In this document: in pieces, positions 51,685-59,453 of the stretch | Layout of the letters: every line of letters begins with the position of its first letter | Numbering within the stretch: the first letter of the stretch is position 1 | Origin: Parvibaculum sp. | Lineage (GTDB): Bacteria; Pseudomonadota; Alphaproteobacteria; Parvibaculales; Parvibaculaceae | Direction of reading: 5' to 3' | Assembly: GCA_019635965.1 (NCBI GenBank) | Contig: JAHBYK010000002.1 | Location: 39,680 to 103,679, forward strand | DNA length: 64,000 bases | Made by a program: the position numbers and the translations under genes | Notes under the pieces: model-generated | What the model saw: only the letters and a program-made list of their open reading frames with translations | What the model was told of the DNA's origin: nothing | Database searches by the model: none

Positions 51685-52758
51685 CTACTGCGTCAGCACG
51701 ATCTCGTTGGTGATGCGCCATTCGCCATCGAGCCATTGGGTGATTTCACGGGCGCAGGCATGATCGAAGGCGGCGTAGCGGTTTCGCAGCGCCGCCTTTT
51801 CCTCGTCGCTCATGCCGTTAAGGCCCTTGTCCTGGAACAGCGGCAGGTCTTCCTCGAGCATCCTTGCAAGTTTTTCTCCCGCAACATCGCGCGCCGCCTT
51901 GCCGAACAGGCCTTCGCCTGCCGCGCCGCGATAGATCGCTTCGAGCGTCAGCATCGGAACACGGCTCAGCACGGCTTGCGAGGCGGGGTTCACGCCATGC
52001 GCGGCGATCAGCGGAGCGATTTCCGCATCGCGGCCCGTGAAGGCGCGCAGATGCAGGAAGGGCGACATGCGCTGTCCGTCATTCACCGGATAATTGTCCC
52101 AGAGAAAGGGTTTCCGGCCGAGCGTTTCCGCCACGCGCTTCAGGTAGTCCGCGCCGATTTCCGTCGAGCAGACTTTCGGCCCCGTCCAGAAGATTTCAAT
52201 CGCCGGATCGAGGCCCCAGCCCAGCGTTTCGAGATAGTTCGCAGGCCGCTCGCCGAAGAAGCGGTCGAGCACCGGATCGTCGGAATAATAGCTCGGGCAG
52301 GTGATGAGCCGTCCGGCCTTCGTGTGATCGGCGGCGAGGTTCAGTATCTCGATCTGCGTTTGGGCGAGGTCCGGCACGTCGCCGCGCATGTCGTCGAACA
52401 GGATCGCCAGATCGTCGATGCCGATGGCGTCGAGTTCGGCGAGTTTGCGCTTCAGCGCCGCGCGCGCGGCCCCGTCGAAAGCGAGATAGATTTCATAGGG
52501 GCTGAGGCCAACGCCGAAGCGAACGCCCTCCGCCCGGCAATGGGCGGCAAGTTCCGCCAGCGCCTCGAACTCGTCTTGCGGATGCGGCTCGCCCCAGCGC
52601 CGCCGGAGAAATGCGTCGGCCTTGGGCGCATAGTGATAGAAGCGGTAGCCATGCGGCGCGAGTGCGCTCACATGCGCCATGCGCGCCTCATGGCTCCACG
52701 GCTTGCCGTAAAAGCCTTCGATGGTTCCAAGTTCGGGAAGCTGAGGTTCGGGCGTCAT
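51685..52758 (-). CDS. GH84-like beta-N-acetylglucosaminidase domain protein
   Basis: A 357-residue protein built around a NAGidase (O-GlcNAcase) barrel: GTIEGFYGKPWSHEARM near the start, FYHYAPKAD (Lys46 region binding the sugar), FGVGLSPYEIYLAFDG, and the catalytic Asp pair Asp122-Asp123 in LAILFDDMRGD. Later IFWTGPKVCS and PFLWDNYPVND match GH84 substrate-site segments. No signal peptide and no extra domain, so it is intracellular, unlike secreted clostridial GH84s. Last gene of a seven-gene minus-strand string of catabolic look. Protein or small-molecule substrate unknown. Confidence 0.85.
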   Translation of the reverse strand: MTPEPQLPELGTIEGFYGKPWSHEARMAHVSALAPHGYRFYHYAPKADAFLRRRWGEPHPQDEFEALAELAAHCRAEGVRFGVGLSPYEIYLAFDGAARAALKRKLAELDAIGIDDLAILFDDMRGDVPDLAQTQIEILNLAADHTKAGRLITCPSYYSDDPVLDRFFGERPANYLETLGWGLDPAIEIFWTGPKVCSTEIGADYLKRVAETLGRKPFLWDNYPVNDGQRMSPFLHLRAFTGRDAEIAPLIAAHGVNPASQAVLSRVPMLTLEAIYRGAAGEGLFGKAARDVAGEKLARMLEEDLPLFQDKGLNGMSDEEKAALRNRYAAFDHACAREITQWLDGEWRITNEIVLTQ

Positions 52759-52771
52759 GCGCCCGAGCCTA

Positions 52772-53704
52772 TCACGACTTCACGACAAGGAAGCCAGCCC
52801 TCGGGAAATGCACCACCACATCGCCCACGCGCGGGTCGTTCCGCCGGATCGCCACATGCTGGGCGGAGGAGGAGACGAGCTCGCCCGCAATCGGATCGCG
52901 GCCGTAATCGTCCGCCATCACCATCACCTTGTCGCCGGGCTTGAGGCCGTTCGGCTCGCCGGGATCGGCCTTCGCCGCTTCCGTGCTCGTTGCGGCCTTG
53001 GCAATATCGAGCGCCGCCTCGCGGGAAATTTCCTGCCGCTTGCCATGGCCGATCGCCGCCACGCGCTTTTCCCAGGCGGCCACTTTCGGGAAGCCTTCGA
53101 TGAGCTTCACCCCGGCGGGGCTCGTCCAGCGCACAAAGGCGAGGTTGTAATAGGCGCCCGCATCGGCAAGTCCGGCGCTTGCGCCCATCAGGAAGTCGCG
53201 CCCGTCGGCCAGCTGCTCGTCGAGCCAGCCAAGCTGCGCGCGGAACTGTTCGGCCATGAGCGGGGCTGCCGCCTTCATCGCCTCGATGTCGAAGGGCCGT
53301 CCCGTCAGCTTCTCGCGGTCCTTGATGAAGGCCTCGTCGGCAATCGGCGTGCCGCCGCCGAAGATGATCGCCACGCCCGCCTGAAAGAACACGCGGTCTG
53401 ACCACATGGAAAAGCCCCAGCCTGCGCCCCTGTCGCCGCCCGTATAGATCGAGGGCGAGGGAAAGCGGCGCTCAAGCTCGCGGATGATGACCTGCGAGTC
53501 GCAATAGATGTCCGCGCCGATCTGCATGACGGGAATCTTGCGGTAGCCGCCGGTCAGCGCCACGAGGTCCGGCTTCGGCATGATGACGGGCTGGTCGCAG
53601 GCAAACCATTCGAGCCCCTTGATGCCGAAGACCACGCGCACCTTCTCCGAAAAGGGCGAGATGTCGTATTGGTGGAAGATGATCGACTGTGCGTTGGCGG
53701 TCAT
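52772..53704 (-). CDS. Glutathione S-transferase family protein with C-terminal extension
   Basis: A 310-residue GST-like protein. Thioredoxin-fold half at residues 8-85 (HQYDISPFSEKVRVVFGIKGLEW, then RKIPVMQIGADIYCDSQVIIRELERRF) and helical half to about 225. The last 75 residues are an added beta-rich segment (LKPGDKVMVMADDYGRDPIAGELVSSS ... VGDVVVHFPRAGFLVVKS) not found in ordinary GSTs of about 220 residues. It lies 8 bases after the next upstream GST gene. Substrate unknown. Confidence 0.87.
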   Translation of the reverse strand: MTANAQSIIFHQYDISPFSEKVRVVFGIKGLEWFACDQPVIMPKPDLVALTGGYRKIPVMQIGADIYCDSQVIIRELERRFPSPSIYTGGDRGAGWGFSMWSDRVFFQAGVAIIFGGGTPIADEAFIKDREKLTGRPFDIEAMKAAAPLMAEQFRAQLGWLDEQLADGRDFLMGASAGLADAGAYYNLAFVRWTSPAGVKLIEGFPKVAAWEKRVAAIGHGKRQEISREAALDIAKAATSTEAAKADPGEPNGLKPGDKVMVMADDYGRDPIAGELVSSSAQHVAIRRNDPRVGDVVVHFPRAGFLVVKS

Positions 53705-53712
53705 GGTGCGTC

Positions 53713-54498
53713 CTATTCGAAGTCGTAGCTGAAGCGGATGTTGTTCTTCTCAAGTCCGTCGAGAACGATCTCGACGCCTTCCGTCTTCATCATCCATTCG
53801 AGCCGGTGGTCGCGGTATTCGCGCTTGAAGAGACCCTGCTTCAGAATGTCGGCAACCATCTGCATCCCGGCGATGCTGTCCACGGCTTCCTTCGCGGTCT
53901 GCGCCACGGCGGGGCGGGCATTGGTGCGCGCAAGCCATTTGCCGAGCGGCGAGCCTTCATCCGGCGCATTGCCGAAGCCGGCGGAGCCGTTCACATAAGG
54001 CACGACCGACAGATCGCCCCAGCCGAAGCTCTTGCCGTTGAACCAGTCGTTCGGCCCGAGCTGCTTCGTCAGCCAGTTCTGGATCTTCGCCGTCTGTCTT
54101 GCGGCAAGCTCCTGCATCTCGGCGGCCTTCGCGCCCGTCGCGCGGCGGAAATAGGCGATCTCGCCAAGTCCCCAGTTGATCGCCTCGTAATGCGTGTCGC
54201 ATACCTCCTCGATCATGCGCACCTTGGCGCGCTCGGCGGGCGTGGCGGGCAGCATGGGCGGTTCCGGCCATTTGTCCTCGAGATATTCGAGGATGATGGT
54301 CGAGTCGAAGATATATGTGTCGCCGTCGATGAGGGCGGGCACTTCGGCGCGCGGATTGGCGGCAACGAATTCCCCCCGGCTCGTGCCCGCGCCGATGCCG
54401 TCCGGCGTTTTCAGATCGAGCGCAATGCCCTTTTCCCGCGCGGAAATCTTCACCTTCTGCGCATAGGGCGAGAGCGGATGTTCGTAAAGCGTGACCAT
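53713..54498 (-). CDS. Glutathione S-transferase family protein
   Basis: A 261-residue GST. N-terminal domain VTLYEHPLSPYAQKVKISAREKGIAL with Ser9 at the usual glutathione-activating place, RAEVPALIDGDTYIFDSTIILEYLEDKWP, and helical C-terminal domain with NGKSFGWGDLSVVPYV as the N-capping box. A tail of about 45 residues follows. Start at 54498 is behind GGGAGGA. It stands directly before the second GST gene. Confidence 0.9.
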   Translation of the reverse strand: MVTLYEHPLSPYAQKVKISAREKGIALDLKTPDGIGAGTSRGEFVAANPRAEVPALIDGDTYIFDSTIILEYLEDKWPEPPMLPATPAERAKVRMIEEVCDTHYEAINWGLGEIAYFRRATGAKAAEMQELAARQTAKIQNWLTKQLGPNDWFNGKSFGWGDLSVVPYVNGSAGFGNAPDEGSPLGKWLARTNARPAVAQTAKEAVDSIAGMQMVADILKQGLFKREYRDHRLEWMMKTEGVEIVLDGLEKNNIRFSYDFE

Positions 54499-54609
54499 GG
54501 TTTCCTCCCGGTGTCCGTTGCGCGGATCATGGGGAGGGCGCGCGCGTCTGTCCACCGCCCCGCCATCACGGTTGCGTGACGGCAGGGCGGTATCTGCTTC
54601 GACGCTGCG

Positions 54610-55590
54610 TCAGCCGCGCAAGCGGCCCTGCCGTTTTGTCAGCTCCGCCATCTGGCCGAAAATGGTCGGCACGTCGTTCGGCGTGTGATCGCCGGAAAAT
54701 TCCTTGTAGAGCGTCGAGACGTTGACGACGATGCGCTCGCCATCGCCCCAGCTGTCATAGTCCGACATGTCGATGTCGAGTGCCGCCTCGAAGGCCGAAA
54801 GCCCCGCATCGAAGCGTTTCCTCGCCTCGTCGCGGATATAGACGAGATAATCGCGCACCGCCTTCACGCCGTTCTTGCCGGTGATCGGCCCGTGACCCGG
54901 CACCACCGTTTCCACATCCATGGCGATGATTCTGTCGCAGGCCGAGATCCAGTTGCTCACCGGCCCTTCCCACATGATCGGGTGCCCTTCGATGAAAAGA
55001 ATGTCGCCGGTGAAAACCGTCTTGTCGGCCGGCACATGGACCAGCGCATCGCCCGGCGTATGCGCGGGGCCGACATGCATGATGCGCACTTCCTTGTTGC
55101 CGACATGGCGTGTCAGTTCGGTCTCGAAGGTCGTGGTGGGCAGCGTCTGCGTCACGCCCTTGAAGTCGAAGGCGCCGAAGCATTGCGTCACATATTTGCC
55201 GAGGTCGCCAAGTCCCGGCGCCATGTCGAGGAAGCCCGCCAGCAGCGCCGGCGGCTCATGCCGCATCCCTTCCACCGCGAGCTTGTGGGCGATGATCTCC
55301 GCGCCCGCGCAACATTCATTGCCGTTGCAATGGTCGCCATTGTGATGCGTGTTGACGAGTGTGCCGATCTTCGCCGCCGCTTTCGGTTCGGCGTTGCGCA
55401 TCGCCGTCAGCATCTCGCGCGTCAGCGGTACGTCGAACAGCGTGTCGACGAGAAAGCTCTCGCCGCTGTCGACGATCAGGCCCGCATTGGACCAGCCCCA
55501 GCCGCCATCGGGCTGCAACCAGGCATAGCCGCCATTGCCGAGATCGTGCAGGCCCTTCGTATATTGAAAGCGGCTCAGTCCGAGACCCAT
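54610..55590 (-). CDS. MBL-fold metallo-hydrolase
   Basis: A 326-residue metallo-beta-lactamase-fold enzyme. Metal motif THHNGDHCNG (HxxxDH form) near residues 81-90, then HVGPAHTPGDALVHVPADKTVFTGDILFIEGHPI and VPGHGPIT. The C-terminal 60 residues form the usual helical cap. Related proteins hydrolyse esters or lactones; substrate unknown. It lies between an SDR gene and GST genes of the same strand. Confidence 0.9.
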   Translation of the reverse strand: MGLGLSRFQYTKGLHDLGNGGYAWLQPDGGWGWSNAGLIVDSGESFLVDTLFDVPLTREMLTAMRNAEPKAAAKIGTLVNTHHNGDHCNGNECCAGAEIIAHKLAVEGMRHEPPALLAGFLDMAPGLGDLGKYVTQCFGAFDFKGVTQTLPTTTFETELTRHVGNKEVRIMHVGPAHTPGDALVHVPADKTVFTGDILFIEGHPIMWEGPVSNWISACDRIIAMDVETVVPGHGPITGKNGVKAVRDYLVYIRDEARKRFDAGLSAFEAALDIDMSDYDSWGDGERIVVNVSTLYKEFSGDHTPNDVPTIFGQMAELTKRQGRLRG

Positions 55591-55635
55591 CTCATCCTCC
55601 CCAGAATGTTGTCGTGCGAAGCGTCGCCCGCCGCC

Positions 55636-56469
55636 TCACGAAATGCCTGTCATGCCGCTGTCCACGGCAAGCGTCTGCGCGGTGATGTAGACGCTTTCGT
55701 CGGAAACGAGGAAGAGCGCCGCATAGGCGATCTCCCAGCCCGTCGCCTGCCGCCCGAAGGGCACGGGCGTGCGCCCGCGCGAGGGGCGGCCCTGCGTCGC
55801 CAGCCGTCCGAGCGGCGTGTCGACAAGGCCCGGCGCGACGATATTCGCGCGGATGCCGCGCCGCGCCCCTTCCATGGCGACGTGGCGCATGAGGCCGCCA
55901 AGGGCTGCCTTCGAGGCGTCATAGGCGGGCAGGCGCGAACCGGCGACAAGTCCCGCGATCGAGGAAATGAAGACGATGGGCGAACCATCGGCGAGTTTCG
56001 GCAGCGCCGCCTTGCAGCAGAGCATCGGCCCGCGCAGGTTCACAGTCAGCACCTTGTCCCAGTCCTCGGGCGTTGCGCCCTCAAGCCCGAGCCCGCCCAC
56101 GCCGATGCCGACATTGAGCACCAGCCCGTCGATCCGGCCGAGGGCTGCTTCCGCTTTTGCGATCATGCGTTCGATGTCGGCGGGCTTTGAAATATCGGCT
56201 TCGATCGTGTGCGCCCTGCCGCCTTCCTTGCCGATCAGCGCCACGGTTTCCTCCGCCGAGGCGCGGTTCATGTCGGCAACGGCGACGCTCGCGCCTTCCC
56301 GCGCGAAGAGAAGCGACATGGCGCGGCCATTGCCCACGGGGTCGGTCGCCGCATCGAGCACGCGCTGCCCGCCGCCGACGATCAGGATATTGCGGCCCTT
56401 GAGCCTGCCCCGTCCCGGCGCCGTGCCGGCCGATTCCGGCGGCAGCGGCTTCACATATCCCTCAGCCAT
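55636..56469 (-). CDS. Short-chain dehydrogenase/reductase
   Basis: A 277-residue SDR with an altered NAD loop (GGGQRVLDAATDPVGNGRAMS), where the usual GxxxGxG is stretched by about 8 residues. Other motifs are normal: DMNRAS after strand 2 (NAD type), LNVGIG in place of NNAG, FISSIAG with catalytic Ser, and YDASK with Tyr and Lys. Overlaps the upstream CMD-family gene by 8 bases. Confidence 0.9.
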   Translation of the reverse strand: MAEGYVKPLPPESAGTAPGRGRLKGRNILIVGGGQRVLDAATDPVGNGRAMSLLFAREGASVAVADMNRASAEETVALIGKEGGRAHTIEADISKPADIERMIAKAEAALGRIDGLVLNVGIGVGGLGLEGATPEDWDKVLTVNLRGPMLCCKAALPKLADGSPIVFISSIAGLVAGSRLPAYDASKAALGGLMRHVAMEGARRGIRANIVAPGLVDTPLGRLATQGRPSRGRTPVPFGRQATGWEIAYAALFLVSDESVYITAQTLAVDSGMTGIS

Positions 56470-57028
56470 GTTTCTCGAGCCCCCTCCTGATCTCGTCGAG
56501 CCCGCTTGTCGGAATATCCGTCTCCTCGAGGTCGATCTCGAAGGTTTCGAGATAGCGGCAGACGAGAAGATAGGTGCCGATCACGATCACGAGTTCCTGC
56601 ATCCCCGCATCGCCGAGATGTTCATGCGCCGCCGCGAAGAGCTTGGCGTCGGCCTTCACATTCACCACCTGGTCGTCGGTGAAGGCGAGTGCCGCATTCT
56701 CCGCCGTGCTGAAAAGCGGCGAGGGCAGGGTGCCCGCCGTTGCTGCGATCCGTTCCTCGCTCATGCCGATCATCCGCGAGACGCGGCGATGCTGGTGGAG
56801 TTCATAGGCCGAGCTGCAAAGATGCCCAACCCTCAGGATAACGAGTTCGCGGAGTTCCGGGTCGAGCGTGCCTGAATTCAGATAGGAGTTGATGAAAGCC
56901 ATGAAGGGCACGAAGGAAGCCCCCGCGCCGGCGATCATGCGGAAGATATTGAGCTGCGGCAGGCTTTCGAGAAGGCTCCGCGCTTCTGCGGGCAGCGCCG
57001 CCGGATCGGGATAAGGAATACGCGCCAT
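56462..57028 (-). CDS. Carboxymuconolactone-decarboxylase-family protein
   Basis: A 188-residue AhpD-like helical protein. LDPELRELVILRVGHLCSSAYELHQHRRVSRMIGMS is the family core; the redox CxxC of AhpD is CSSA here, so the second Cys is missing and peroxidase-type chemistry is unlikely. It starts MARIPYPDPAALP like the next upstream paralogue, with about one third identity by eye. Role in the cluster unknown; family members act as decarboxylases, lactonases or helper proteins. Confidence 0.88.
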   Translation of the reverse strand: MARIPYPDPAALPAEARSLLESLPQLNIFRMIAGAGASFVPFMAFINSYLNSGTLDPELRELVILRVGHLCSSAYELHQHRRVSRMIGMSEERIAATAGTLPSPLFSTAENAALAFTDDQVVNVKADAKLFAAAHEHLGDAGMQELVIVIGTYLLVCRYLETFEIDLEETDIPTSGLDEIRRGLEKHG

Positions 57029-57042
57029 CGTCCGGTCCCGGC

Positions 57043-57594
57043 TCAGTCCTGCATGCCGGGGAGCTTCACGCCCGACTTGTGGCCCGGTTCCTCGATATCG
57101 ACGTCGAAGGTTTCGAGGAAATAGCAGGCCGTGGTGTAGAAGCCGATGGTGATGACGAGTTCCTGAAGCTGCTTGTAGCCGAGCTTTTCGGCGAGCGGAT
57201 TGAAGGTCGCATCGGATGCGCGGGTATTCTTCACCACATCGTCGGTGAAGCGCATCACCTGGCGCTGCGTCTCGTCGAATACCTTTGCGTCCGGGCCTTC
57301 ATGGATCGCCTTGATGAGTTCCTCGGACATGCCGAGCTTCCGCGAGATCGCCTCATGCTGATAGACCTCGTAGGACGCGCCCTTCAGCACGCCTACGCGC
57401 ACAATGGCGATTTCGCGCAGCACAGGGTCAAGCTCGCTATGGATCAGGATTGCATTGCCGAGCTTGATGAAGCCGTCGATCATGTCGCCCGAATGGCCGA
57501 GCATCCTGAAAATATTGAGGTTCGGCAGCTTCTCGTAGACCTCCTTGGCGCGGCCGGTGGCCTTCGACGTGTCGAAATAGGGGATGCGGGCCAT
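57043..57594 (-). CDS. Carboxymuconolactone-decarboxylase-family protein
   Basis: A 183-residue paralogue of the following gene. Core ELDPVLREIAIVRVGVLKGASYEVYQHEAISRKLGMSEE; both Cys of the AhpD motif are absent (KGASYEVYQH), leaving the conserved Tyr/Glu/His. The start at 57594 is chosen because the N-terminus MARIPYFDTSK then matches the paralogue. First gene of the seven-gene minus-strand string, divergent from an acyl-CoA synthetase gene. Confidence 0.88.
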   Translation of the reverse strand: MARIPYFDTSKATGRAKEVYEKLPNLNIFRMLGHSGDMIDGFIKLGNAILIHSELDPVLREIAIVRVGVLKGASYEVYQHEAISRKLGMSEELIKAIHEGPDAKVFDETQRQVMRFTDDVVKNTRASDATFNPLAEKLGYKQLQELVITIGFYTTACYFLETFDVDIEEPGHKSGVKLPGMQD

Positions 57595-57707
57595 GATGGA
57601 GCGTTCCTTCCCTGAGTGGCGTTTCTGTTTCCGGCCAGTGTAGACGGCGCGGACGCTGCGTCCAGCGGCAAGAAAGGGCGGCTCCCCGCCTGCCCGTCCG
57701 GCTTTGC

Positions 57708-57735
57708 TTGCCCCGTCCGCGCGGCTCGCTAAACT
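57708..57735 (+). promoter_or_regulatory. Putative promoter of acyl-CoA synthetase gene
   Basis: TTGCCC (57708-57713), 16 bases, TAAACT (57730-57735) lies in the 196-base spacer between the divergent CMD-like and acyl-CoA synthetase genes. Weak match; no operator palindrome is evident. Confidence 0.35.
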
Positions 57736-57790
57736 CTCGCCCAACAAAGGCCCGGCACGGACCGGGCAAGGCAATGGGAGGAAAGCGGAT

Positions 57791-59362
57791 ATGGTCGATA
57801 TTTCTCAGGTCAAATCGGTGGCCGACATCACGCGCGTCTGGGGTGCCGGCGCGCCGGACCAGGTGGCGCAGGTCTTCGAGGGCCGGGAAACGACCTATGG
57901 CGAGCTCGACCGCCGCGCGAGCCAGGTCGCGCAGGCGCTGATCGCCGATGGCTGCAAGCCCGATGCCCGCATCGGCTTCATGGGCAAGGGCTCGGACCGC
58001 TATTTCGAAATGCTCTATGGCGCCTTCAAGGCGAAGGCCGTCGTCGTCGGCGTCAACTGGCGTCTCGCCGCGCCCGAAGTCGCCTATGTGCTGAATGACA
58101 GCCGCACCGAGATTCTTTTCGTCGGCGCCGAGTTCTACGACATGGTGGAAAAGGTGCTGCCGGAGTGTCCGACGGTGCGCAAGGTCGTCGCGCTCGATGG
58201 CGGCCGCAACGACTGGCAGTCCTTCGACGACTGGCGCGATGCGCAAAAGCCGGTCGATCCCATGCTACCGGCCGACCCGGAAGACGATGTGATCCAGCTT
58301 TACACGAGCGGCACCACCGGCCATCCGAAGGGCGTGCAGCTCACCAATGCGAACTACATGTCGATCTTCGATCAGGGCGGCAAGGCCGGCTGGGCGAATT
58401 GGGGGCAGGGCGAGGTGGCGCTGGTCTGCATGCCGCTGTTCCATGTCGCCGGCGTCAATATCGGCCTCATCGGCAATATTCACGGCTGCAAGAACCTGAT
58501 CCTGAAGGATGTGGACCCCGCGCTCATCCTCAAGCTCATCGAAAGCGAGAAGATCAACATCGCCTTCATGGTGCCTGCCGTCATTCTCTTCCTGCTGCAG
58601 CAGCCCAACATCGCCAAAACCGATGTGTCGAGCGTGCGCCAGATCCTTTATGGCGCCTCGCCGATCGCGGAAGATGTGCTGCGCCGCGCGCAGGACACCT
58701 TCAAGGGCGCCGATTTCGTGCAGGTCTATGGCCTCACCGAAACGGCGGGCGGCGCGACCAACCTGCCGCCCGAAGCGCATGATCCGGCAAAGGGCAAGCT
58801 GCGTTCCTGCGGCATCCCCAATCCCGGCATGGAAGTGCGTGTGGTCGACGACAAGGGCGAGGAACTGCCGGTCGGCGAGGTCGGCGAAATCGTCATTCGC
58901 GGCGGCTCCATCATGAAGGGCTACTGGAACCGCGCCGATGCCACGAAGGATGCGATCCGCAATGGCTGGTTCTACACGGGCGATGCCGGCTATTTCGACA
59001 AGGACGGCTATCTCTTCATTCATGACCGGGTGAAGGACATGATCGTCTCGGGCGGCGAGAACATCTATCCGGCGGAAGTCGAGAATGCGCTGTTCGGCCA
59101 TGAGGCGATTGCGGATGCCGCGGTCATCGGCGTGCCGGACGAGAAATGGGGCGAGGCGGTCAAGGCGATCGTGGTGCTCAAGCCCGGCCAGCAGGCGACG
59201 CCCGAAGAAATCATCGCTTTCGCCAAGACGCGCATTGCCAGCTACAAGGTGCCGAAATCGGTCGATTTCATCGAGGCCCTGCCGCGCAATCCGTCGGGCA
59301 AGATTCTCCGCCGCGAGCTGCGCGCGCCCTTCTGGGAAGGCCGCACCCGCATGGTCAACTGA
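57791..59362 (+). CDS. Acyl-CoA synthetase
   Basis: A 523-residue AMP-forming ligase of the fatty-acyl/medium-chain group. ATP loop LYTSGTTGHPKGVQL at about 170-184, GLTETAGGATNLPPE, GWFYTGDAGYFDKDGYLFIHDRVKDMIVSGGENIYPAEVE, and the catalytic Lys region PRNPSGKILRRELR at the end. The IVSGGENIYPAEVEN hinge is intact. Start at 57791 follows GGGAGGAAAG. Divergent from the seven-gene cluster and may activate its substrate. Confidence 0.94.
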   Translation: MVDISQVKSVADITRVWGAGAPDQVAQVFEGRETTYGELDRRASQVAQALIADGCKPDARIGFMGKGSDRYFEMLYGAFKAKAVVVGVNWRLAAPEVAYVLNDSRTEILFVGAEFYDMVEKVLPECPTVRKVVALDGGRNDWQSFDDWRDAQKPVDPMLPADPEDDVIQLYTSGTTGHPKGVQLTNANYMSIFDQGGKAGWANWGQGEVALVCMPLFHVAGVNIGLIGNIHGCKNLILKDVDPALILKLIESEKINIAFMVPAVILFLLQQPNIAKTDVSSVRQILYGASPIAEDVLRRAQDTFKGADFVQVYGLTETAGGATNLPPEAHDPAKGKLRSCGIPNPGMEVRVVDDKGEELPVGEVGEIVIRGGSIMKGYWNRADATKDAIRNGWFYTGDAGYFDKDGYLFIHDRVKDMIVSGGENIYPAEVENALFGHEAIADAAVIGVPDEKWGEAVKAIVVLKPGQQATPEEIIAFAKTRIASYKVPKSVDFIEALPRNPSGKILRRELRAPFWEGRTRMVN

Positions 59363-59392
59363 CCGGCGAACAGAATTCGAAACTGAAAATCC

Positions 59393-59425
59393 GGGGCACC
59401 GTGCGCATCAGAACGCACGGGCCCC
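59393..59425 (+). terminator. Hairpin between two acyl-CoA synthetase genes
   Basis: GGGGC-A-CCGTGCG pairs with CGCACGG-GCCCC (12 bp, one bulged A, 8-base loop). It lies 30 bases past one stop and 29 before the next start. No T tract; terminator, attenuator or mRNA-stability element. Confidence 0.5.
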
Positions 59426-59453
59426 GAACGGCATTTGAAACCGGAGGAACGTC

